Assembly: GCA_002395965.1 (NCBI GenBank)
Contig: DGVT01000019.1
Coordinates: 1-6,909, forward strand
Reading direction: 5' to 3'
DNA length: 6,909 nt
Source of the DNA: Porphyromonadaceae bacterium UBA4277
GTDB lineage: Bacteria > Bacteroidota > Bacteroidia > Bacteroidales > Muribaculaceae
A program made the position numbers and the translations under genes. This document shows positions 1 through 5,140 of this stretch, one piece after another (within the stretch, counting starts at the first letter, position 1; the number at the start of each line of letters is the position of its first letter). The notes beneath the pieces are model-generated. The model was not told where the DNA came from, searched no databases, and saw only the letters and a list, made by a program, of their open reading frames with translations.

Positions 1-16
1 TGTGTCATAATTCAAA
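1..16 (+). repeat. Left arm of terminal inverted repeat
   Basis: TGTGTCATAATTCAAA is perfectly complementary to 184-199. The same sequence, starting from the same base, recurs in direct orientation at 6888-6903 and continues identically to the window end. Any outer GGG lies outside the window. Confidence 0.85.
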
Positions 17-19
17 AAA

Positions 20-32
20 GCGTTGAAAACGC
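20..32. repeat. Triloop hairpin H1 (GCGTT-GAA-AACGC)
   Basis: A perfect 5-bp stem closes a GAA loop. Its stem differs from those of H2-H4, but loop size and sequence are the same. Confidence 0.7.
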
Positions 33-35
33 AGA

Positions 36-50
36 CGCATCGAAGATGCG
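36..50. repeat. Triloop hairpin H2 (CGCATC-GAA-GATGCG)
   Basis: A perfect 6-bp stem with a GAA loop, the strongest hairpin of the group. Only three bases separate it from H1. Confidence 0.8.
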
Positions 51-73
51 ACCATTTCTTTAACACCATGCAA

Positions 74-91
74 GCAACATCGAAGATGTGC
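74..91. repeat. Triloop hairpin H3 (ACATC-GAA-GATGT core)
   Basis: The core at 77-89 has a perfect 5-bp stem and a GAA loop. GC at 74-75 can pair with GC at 90-91 if A76 is bulged. It sits at the tip of a longer imperfect foldback (57-107): TCTTT 57-61 pairs with AAAGA 103-107, and CACCA 64-68 pairs with TGGTG 98-102, with AA 62-63 bulged. Confidence 0.7.
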
Positions 92-122
92 GCAGCTTGG
101 TGAAAGACAGCGAATTAAAAGG

Positions 123-139
123 GTGCTTCGAAGATGCAC
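123..139. repeat. Triloop hairpin H4 (GTGCTTC-GAA-GATGCAC)
   Basis: Six of seven stem positions pair, with one T-T mismatch (127/135) around a GAA loop. The 3' half GAAGATGCAC matches H2 and H3 in its GAAGATG core, so it looks like a diverged copy of the same unit. Confidence 0.65.
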
Positions 140-183
140 AACATGTGTCGGGTTATACTTCGATCACCTCTGATTTTCTATAA

Positions 184-202
184 TTTGAATTATGACACAC
201 CC
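184..202 (-). repeat. Right arm of terminal inverted repeat
   Basis: Read on the minus strand this is GGGTGTGTCATAATTCAAA, 19 bases identical to 6885-6903 on the plus strand. Its inner part also forms a local palindrome, ATAATT-TG-AATTAT at 180-193. It lies 36 bp beyond the tilS stop codon. Confidence 0.85.
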
Positions 203-238
203 GCTTTCATTTTACCACCCCCAAGGGTTTGTTACTGC

Positions 239-1597
239 TCACTGAATATATCGCAATCTAACGTACCACTCACTGCGCTCGGTCACGGCAAAGGACGCCC
301 CTGCCCGCATGCCAACCACCCAGATGATTTCGCCGTCGGCTTCAAGAAGCCACAGCCGGCGCTTTTCGGCCAGTGTGAGGTGAGCATCGCTGAAAATATC
401 GCTCAGCAGCCGGCTGCCCTTCATGCCATACGGACGCATGCGATCGCCATGACGCCAGTGCCGCAGCACCACACGCGAGCAACTTAGCAACTTCGAGTCG
501 AAAGCCACAGCGCATTTCCCATCCACTGCCGAGCGGTCAAATGGCATCTCGCACCTTGAAACTTCAAGTTTTACTGGAAGTACCGAGGTATTGTCGAAAT
601 CAACATCAACCACAACATTCTGAGCATCGCTTAACCTCTCAACGATAAGCTGTTCGCTCGACAAAGTTGCAGCATTGGTCGAACTATAAAAATGTACCTT
701 TCCGCTCCTGTTTTCATCACCCGCCACTGCAGCTATCTGCTCACACTGGCTCATACCGAAACCATAAGGCGACAACATGACATGCAGCAGCAGTTTGGGG
801 TGGGGATAATAATTGAGAGGCGCCAACGAATACACCACTTTCTCATCGTCGCATTGTGGCACTCGACAGCTTTCCACAACGTCACCCACAAGCTCATCAA
901 ACAGTTCGCGCCACTGTGCAAGGTTGGCCATAGTGTCGGCGATGCGCTCGCGCCCTTGCGGAAACTCACTGTCGATGGCATTAAGGAGCACGTTGCGCAC
1001 TTTGTTGCGTCGGTAATCATTAGTGAGGTTGGTACTGTCGGTCACATAGTCCTGACCTATTTCACCCAAATAATCTTCTACATCTGCCCTGCTCACGCAC
1101 AGCAACGGCCTAACCACACGGCCATGGCACGGCTTCATGCCCACCATGCCGGCGATGCCCGTGCCGCGAAGCATATTCAAGAACATCGTCTCAATATTGT
1201 CGTCACGGTGATGAGCCACGGCCACGCACCTGCACTTGTCTAAATCAAGCAATTCGCTGAACCACGCATAACGCAATTCGCGACAAGCCATCTCCACCGA
1301 ACTGCCATGATGCTCACTACGGTAGCCCTCCACGTCAAAGTCGCGGACATGAAGCGGAACACCGAGCCCTTGGCACAAAGTGCGCACAAAGTGCTCGTCG
1401 CGCACCGACTCATCGCCACGCAAGTGAAAGTTGCAGTGAGCAGCCACGCAGTCATATCCCAGCGCCAGCAGCACACGCAGCAGCGCCACCGAGTCGGCAC
1501 CGCCACTTAGGGCCACAAGGAGCCGTGCATCAGGCTCCAACCGGCACTGCTCACGCACATATTGCGCCACTTGATTCTCGAAATTGTCATGTTTCAT
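239..1597 (-). CDS. tilS: tRNA(Ile)-lysidine synthetase TilS
   Basis: TilS uses ATP and lysine to convert C34 of the AUA-reading isoleucine tRNA to lysidine in the cytoplasm, an essential step in most bacteria. The 452-residue product has the family's usual length and layout. The N-terminal PP-loop ATPase has SGGADS at residues 31-36, the adjoining AAHCNFHLRGDES segment (52-64), AHHRDDNIET (128-137) with the LRGTGIAGM stretch after it, and TDSTN...RRNKVRN (186-202). The C-terminal domain shows HGDRMRP.GMKGSRLLSDIF (383-402) and IIWVVGMR (424-431), as in TilS C-terminal domains. The ATG at 1597 is the only sensible start, since the next in-frame Met is at residue 103, past the PP-loop. The gene lies 91 bp beyond galM on the same strand but has its own promoter. 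Its stop is followed after 36 bp by the palindromic element. No defects are visible. Confidence 0.96.
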   Translation of the reverse strand: MKHDNFENQVAQYVREQCRLEPDARLLVALSGGADSVALLRVLLALGYDCVAAHCNFHLRGDESVRDEHFVRTLCQGLGVPLHVRDFDVEGYRSEHHGSSVEMACRELRYAWFSELLDLDKCRCVAVAHHRDDNIETMFLNMLRGTGIAGMVGMKPCHGRVVRPLLCVSRADVEDYLGEIGQDYVTDSTNLTNDYRRNKVRNVLLNAIDSEFPQGRERIADTMANLAQWRELFDELVGDVVESCRVPQCDDEKVVYSLAPLNYYPHPKLLLHVMLSPYGFGMSQCEQIAAVAGDENRSGKVHFYSSTNAATLSSEQLIVERLSDAQNVVVDVDFDNTSVLPVKLEVSRCEMPFDRSAVDGKCAVAFDSKLLSCSRVVLRHWRHGDRMRPYGMKGSRLLSDIFSDAHLTLAEKRRLWLLEADGEIIWVVGMRAGASFAVTERSEWYVRLRYIQ

Positions 1598-1601
1598 AAT
1601 G

Positions 1602-1633
1602 CAAAATTAGCATTTTCCGACAATATTGGCAAA
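1602..1633 (-). promoter_or_regulatory. tilS promoter, Bacteroidetes type
   Basis: On the minus strand, TTTG (1633-1630) is followed by 20 bases and then TAATTTTG (1609-1602), fitting the Bacteroidetes -33/-7 consensus TTTG-N19/20-TAnnTTTG. The -7 box ends only four bases before the tilS ATG. The expected transcription start therefore falls on or next to the start codon, implying a leaderless or nearly leaderless mRNA. This is the best-matched promoter in the window. Confidence 0.75.
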
Positions 1634-1652
1634 ATACTGCAGAAAATGCTAA
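1607..1652. repeat. 11-bp perfect inverted repeat at the tilS promoter (possible operator)
   Basis: TTAGCATTTTC at 1607-1617 is the exact reverse complement of GAAAATGCTAA at 1642-1652, with a 24-bp spacer. The proximal arm overlaps the first three bases of the tilS -7 box, and the -33 box lies in the spacer between the arms. This is a plausible pair of repressor half-sites, though no regulator is encoded nearby. A transcript from upstream galM could also fold it into a hairpin. Confidence 0.55.
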
Positions 1653-1688
1653 TGTCTAACTCAAAGTCTCAGTCGCCCCGGGGGCTTA

Positions 1689-2825
1689 TCATTTCACCGA
1701 GAAGCGGTAGATGCAATGGCTGCTATAGCGCTCGCCGGGTCGCAACACGGTAGCGGGGTATGCAGGCTGGTTGGGAGAGTTGGGATAATGCTGAGTTTCC
1801 ATGCAGATGGCTCCGCGGTGCGGGTAATACACGCCATGCTTGCCGGCAACCTTGCCGTCAAGGAAATTGCCCACATAGAATTGCAGGCCGGGCTCGTCGG
1901 TGAACACTTCCATCAAGATGCCGTTGGCCGGATTATAGATGCTGGCCGAAACCTTTGAGATGTCGCAGCCAGTGTTGAGCACGAAATTGTGGTCATAGCC
2001 ACGGCCGTTGCGCAGCTGCTCGTCGTCGGCCTCGATGTCGCGACCCACCGCCTTGGGCTGCCTGAAGTCGAAGGGAGTACCTTCAACGGCCATCATTGTG
2101 CCGTGAGTCATAAACGTGCTGTCGATGGGCGTGATGCTGTCGGCAGCTATCATCACCTCATGAGCCAAGATATTGGAGGCATGGTCGCCCAGGTTGAAGT
2201 AGCTGTGATTGGTCAGGTTGACGATCGTCGGAGCATCGGTTACAGCCTCGTATGCGATGTCGAGAGCATTGTCGTCGGTCACTCGATAAGTCACTTTCAC
2301 GTCGAGCCGGCCGGGATAACCGGCAAAGCCGTCGGGTGAGCTGTGAGTGAGCTCAAGAGTCTGGGCATCCACTTGCCGGGCTTGCCACATCTGGGCAAAA
2401 AAGCCCTCAGGACCGCCGTGCAGACTATGCCCGTAGTTGTTCCGAGGCAGCTGGTAAGCCTTCCCGTCGAGCGTAAAACGGCCGTTCTCAATGCGATTGC
2501 CATAGCGGCCAATCAGGGCTCCGAAGTTGTTGCCTTCGACGTTAACATAGGGCGCAATCGAGTCGAAACCGAGCACCACATCACGATAGTGCCCGTCGCG
2601 ATCGGGGACCATCACGCTCACCACGCGGCCGCCATAGTTGGTCACGCACACTTCCATGCCCGAGGCGTTAGTGATGACATACAGGTGTGTGCTGTCGCCA
2701 CCCACCACCGACTCAAACGCTGCTTCACTTAGGCCCGACTTCAAAGCCCGGGCCCGGTCACCACTTGTGCAACCAACCACGAGGGCCGATAAGCACACAA
2801 TCAGAATTAAAGAGATTTTTTTCAT
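1689..2825 (-). CDS. galM: Aldose 1-epimerase (galactose mutarotase), exported lipoprotein form
   Basis: The 378-residue protein interconverts alpha and beta anomers of aldoses such as galactose. After a lipoprotein signal peptide (charged MKK, hydrophobic core, VVGC with lipid Cys at residue 19), the mutarotase domain spans about 40-377. Family landmarks are GRYGNRI (106-112), HSLHGG (133-138), NHSYFNL (206-212) with likely catalytic His207, DHNFVL (278-283), and DEPGLQFY (310-317) with likely catalytic base Glu311. METQHYPNSPN near the C-terminus (342-352) is also typical. The signal places it in the periplasm or on the outer membrane, unlike cytoplasmic E. coli GalM, so it probably acts on sugars released outside the cytoplasm. 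The reading frame closes with tandem TGA TAA. It is divergent from uvrB across 187 bp. Substrate preference cannot be read from the sequence. Confidence 0.94.
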   Translation of the reverse strand: MKKISLILIVCLSALVVGCTSGDRARALKSGLSEAAFESVVGGDSTHLYVITNASGMEVCVTNYGGRVVSVMVPDRDGHYRDVVLGFDSIAPYVNVEGNNFGALIGRYGNRIENGRFTLDGKAYQLPRNNYGHSLHGGPEGFFAQMWQARQVDAQTLELTHSSPDGFAGYPGRLDVKVTYRVTDDNALDIAYEAVTDAPTIVNLTNHSYFNLGDHASNILAHEVMIAADSITPIDSTFMTHGTMMAVEGTPFDFRQPKAVGRDIEADDEQLRNGRGYDHNFVLNTGCDISKVSASIYNPANGILMEVFTDEPGLQFYVGNFLDGKVAGKHGVYYPHRGAICMETQHYPNSPNQPAYPATVLRPGERYSSHCIYRFSVK

Positions 2826-2866
2826 AAATAGTATGTTGTGAAATTATTACGCAGCATAATACAGCG

Positions 2867-2874
2867 CAAAAATA
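2867..2874 (-). promoter_or_regulatory. Putative galM -7 box (TATTTTTG)
   Basis: On the minus strand TATTTTTGC fits the Bacteroidetes -7 consensus TAnnTTTG and lies 41 bases before the galM ATG. That implies a 5' leader of roughly 35-40 nt. No good -33 TTTG is present at the expected distance, so the promoter may be weak or activator dependent. Confidence 0.5.
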
Positions 2875-2983
2875 GTAATAATTTCTGAATGCTTAAGCAC
2901 GCATGACGTCCGTTTTTAATTACGGCCTGAAATTCTTAGCAACTTTTCTCGCCGGCTGCTACATGGATGTGGGAAATAATGAT

Positions 2984-2991
2984 TAATTTTG
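2984..2991 (+). promoter_or_regulatory. Putative uvrB -7 box (TAATTTTG)
   Basis: TAATTTTGC matches the -7 motif used at tilS and at the downstream lipoprotein gene. It lies 21 bases before the uvrB ATG, giving a leader of about 15 nt. The -33 region is not recognisable. The box contains the upstream in-frame TTG (2989-2991), which therefore would not be in the mRNA; this favours the ATG at 3013 as the start. Confidence 0.6.
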
Positions 2992-3012
2992 CATGATTAT
3001 CAACTATCGAAC

Positions 3013-5112
3013 ATGGATTTCAAACTTCACTCACAATATGCTCCCACGGGCGACCAGCCACAAGCCATCGACGAGCTCAGCCAGGGCGTGCTCGACGGCA
3101 CTCCGTTCCAGACGCTATTAGGCGTTACGGGCTCGGGTAAGACGTTCACCATGGCAAACGTCATCGCCCGCACCGGGCGCCCCACTTTAGTGCTGTCGCA
3201 CAACAAGACGCTGGCAGCACAGCTCTATGCCGAGTTCAAGAGCTTCTTCCCCGAGAACTCGGTGCATTACTTCGTGAGCTACTACGACTACTATCAGCCC
3301 GAGGCCTACATCCCGTCAACCGACAAATACATCGAGAAAGACCTTGCCATCAACGACGAGATAGAACGCCTGCGCCTATCTACGGTCACGGCGCTGCTCA
3401 GCGGCCGCCGCGACATCGTGGTGGTGTCGAGCGTGTCGTGCCTCTACGGCATGGGCAACCCCGAGGACATCAACGCCAATGCCATAGAATTGCACACTGG
3501 CGACAACTTGGACCGCGACTCCTTCCTTCGCCACCTGGTGGATGCTCTGTACTCGCGCAACGAGATTGACATGAAAATGGGCAATTTCCGCGTCAAGGGC
3601 GACACGGTGGATGTGTATCTGAGCGACGAGGACATCATGCTGCGTGTCATCTTCTGGGGCAATGAAATCGAGTCGCTGCAACTGCTCGACCCGCTCACGC
3701 AGATTCCGCGAGAGCAGGTGGACAGCTTCCGCATCTTCCCGGCCAACATATTCGTAACCACCAAGGAGCGCATGGCAGGGGCATTAGGAAAGATTGATGT
3801 GGACTTAGGCACACAAGTCGAGGCATTTAACCGCGAAGGGCGCCCCGTGGAGGCCAAGCGCCTCTATGAGCGCGTGACCTACGACTTAGAGATGATTCGC
3901 GAGGTGGGCTATTGCTCGGGCATCGAGAACTACTCGCGCTACTTCGACGGCCGCCGGCCGGGAATGCGCCCCTTCTGCCTGCTCGACTATTTCCCCGACG
4001 ACTATCTCACCATCATCGACGAGAGCCACGTCACCATACCGCAAATACGCGCCATGTACGGCGGCGACCAGTCGCGCAAGACCAACCTTGTGCACTACGG
4101 CTTCCGCCTTGAAGCGGCCCTCGACAACCGCCCGCTGCGCTTCGAGGAGTTTGAACAGATGACCCACCAGACCATCTATGTGAGCGCCACTCCTGCCGAC
4201 TACGAGCTGCAAAAGAGCGAAGGCGTTGTCACCGAGCAGCTCATCCGCCCCACCGGACTGCTCGACCCGCGCATCGTAGTGCGGCCGTCGCAAGGGCAGA
4301 TCGACGACCTGCTCGAGGAGATACAGCTGCGTGTGGAGCATGGCGAGCGCACACTCGTCACCACCCTCACCAAGCGCATGGCCGAAGAACTGACCGACTA
4401 CATGGCACGCCTCGACATACGCTGCGCCTACATGCACAGCGACGTGGAGACGATGGACCGCATACAGATTCTCGACGACCTGCGGGCAGGCGCCATCGAC
4501 GTGCTCGTGGGCGTGAACCTGTTGCGCGAGGGCCTCGACTTGCCCGAGGTGAGCCTCGTGGCCATTCTCGATGCCGACAAGGAGGGCTTCTTGCGTAGCC
4601 GACGCTCGCTCACGCAGACCGCCGGGCGCGCGGCACGCAACCTTAACGGACTGGTCATCATGTATGCCGACCACATCACCGAGTCGATGCAGCAGACAAT
4701 CGACGAGACCGAGCGACGCCGCTCGCTCCAGCTCAAGTACAACGAGGAAAACGGCATCACACCACAGGCTATTGTCAAAGCACGACAAGCCATCATCGGC
4801 GTGGATACCGACATGGAACGCACCGACGACAACAAGAAGCATGCCCGCAAATATGAGAGCAACGTGGACGACTACAGCAGCGTGAAAAAGGCCGTAAAGG
4901 GCTACGACAGCCACGAGAAGCAACTCGCTGCCGAATTCGACAGCTCGGCTGGTGTGGCTGCCGACCCAGTCATTGCCTACATGAGCAAGGGACAGATAGA
5001 GGCGGCTATCGACCGCTTAAAGCAGCAGATGGTGGATGCCGCCAAGCGGATGGACTTCCTCGAAGCTGCCCAATACCGCGACGAAATTGTCAAACTTCAG
5101 CAACGCCTGTAG
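3013..5112 (+). CDS. uvrB: Excinuclease ABC subunit B (UvrB)
   Basis: UvrB is the DNA-loading, damage-verifying helicase-like subunit of nucleotide excision repair. It is delivered by UvrA and then recruits UvrC. The 699-residue product is close to the usual family length and has every hallmark: the N-terminal GDQPQAI (13-19), Walker A GVTGSGKT (37-44), the damage-sensing beta-hairpin YYDYYQPEAYIP (90-101), the DESH box (336-339), the late helicase motif TQTAGRAARN (534-543), and a C-terminal UVR motif (about 658-693) used to contact UvrC. The ATG at 3013 is chosen because MDFKLHSQYAPTGDQP aligns with known UvrB N-termini and because the alternative TTG at 2989 lies in the -7 box. A high-GC third-position bias creates long spurious ORFs on the opposite strand. 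The RAYT gene starts 28 bp downstream. Confidence 0.98.
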   Translation: MDFKLHSQYAPTGDQPQAIDELSQGVLDGTPFQTLLGVTGSGKTFTMANVIARTGRPTLVLSHNKTLAAQLYAEFKSFFPENSVHYFVSYYDYYQPEAYIPSTDKYIEKDLAINDEIERLRLSTVTALLSGRRDIVVVSSVSCLYGMGNPEDINANAIELHTGDNLDRDSFLRHLVDALYSRNEIDMKMGNFRVKGDTVDVYLSDEDIMLRVIFWGNEIESLQLLDPLTQIPREQVDSFRIFPANIFVTTKERMAGALGKIDVDLGTQVEAFNREGRPVEAKRLYERVTYDLEMIREVGYCSGIENYSRYFDGRRPGMRPFCLLDYFPDDYLTIIDESHVTIPQIRAMYGGDQSRKTNLVHYGFRLEAALDNRPLRFEEFEQMTHQTIYVSATPADYELQKSEGVVTEQLIRPTGLLDPRIVVRPSQGQIDDLLEEIQLRVEHGERTLVTTLTKRMAEELTDYMARLDIRCAYMHSDVETMDRIQILDDLRAGAIDVLVGVNLLREGLDLPEVSLVAILDADKEGFLRSRRSLTQTAGRAARNLNGLVIMYADHITESMQQTIDETERRRSLQLKYNEENGITPQAIVKARQAIIGVDTDMERTDDNKKHARKYESNVDDYSSVKKAVKGYDSHEKQLAAEFDSSAGVAADPVIAYMSKGQIEAAIDRLKQQMVDAAKRMDFLEAAQYRDEIVKLQQRL

Positions 5113-5140
5113 AAGCCTTCTTTTTTCATGAGTGATAATT

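Larger units (their letters stand above)
1..202. repeat. Palindromic multi-hairpin repeat element (REP/BIME- or MITE-like)
   Basis: This is the only long gene-free stretch at the left edge. Its ends are inverted copies of each other: TGTGTCATAATTCAAA at 1-16 is the exact reverse complement of 184-199. The right arm runs on with CCC to 202, and the copy at the right edge of the window has the matching GGG, so the full arm is probably 19 bp, with three bases lying to the left of the window. Inside are four short hairpins with the same GAA triloop, three of them sharing a core close to CATCGAAGATG. No convincing ORF lies inside. Clustered triloop hairpins between inverted ends are what REP/BIME repeats or a non-autonomous element mobilised in trans look like, and a RAYT gene is present in the same window. 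Which of these it is cannot be decided from one copy. It might also be transcribed as the 3' tail of tilS. Confidence 0.75.

Noticed and set aside
1..202. CRISPR array
   Set aside because: The repeated core is only about 11 bases, the spacing is uneven and the units are palindromic hairpins. No cas genes are present.
134..487. Plus-strand open frame of 117 codons running from the repeat into tilS
   Set aside because: It crosses the inverted repeat arm and then runs antisense to the conserved C-terminus of TilS. The product has no recognisable features.
692..1243. Plus-strand open frame of 183 codons across tilS
   Set aside because: It is a shadow of the opposite strand of tilS, whose PP-loop and C-terminal motifs are clear.
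1675..1685. GCCCCGGGGGC just downstream of galM as a terminator
   Set aside because: The palindrome leaves no room for a loop and no T-tract follows on the minus strand.
3886..4923. Long minus-strand open frame (345 codons) inside uvrB
   Set aside because: It is antisense to the conserved helicase core of UvrB. Its translation is rich in Val, Ala and His with no domain, as expected from a shadow of GC-biased codons.
5111..5126. Small AGAA-GCC-TTCT hairpin plus T-run after uvrB as a terminator
   Set aside because: The stem has only four weak pairs, too unstable to call. The sequence could at most cause partial termination.
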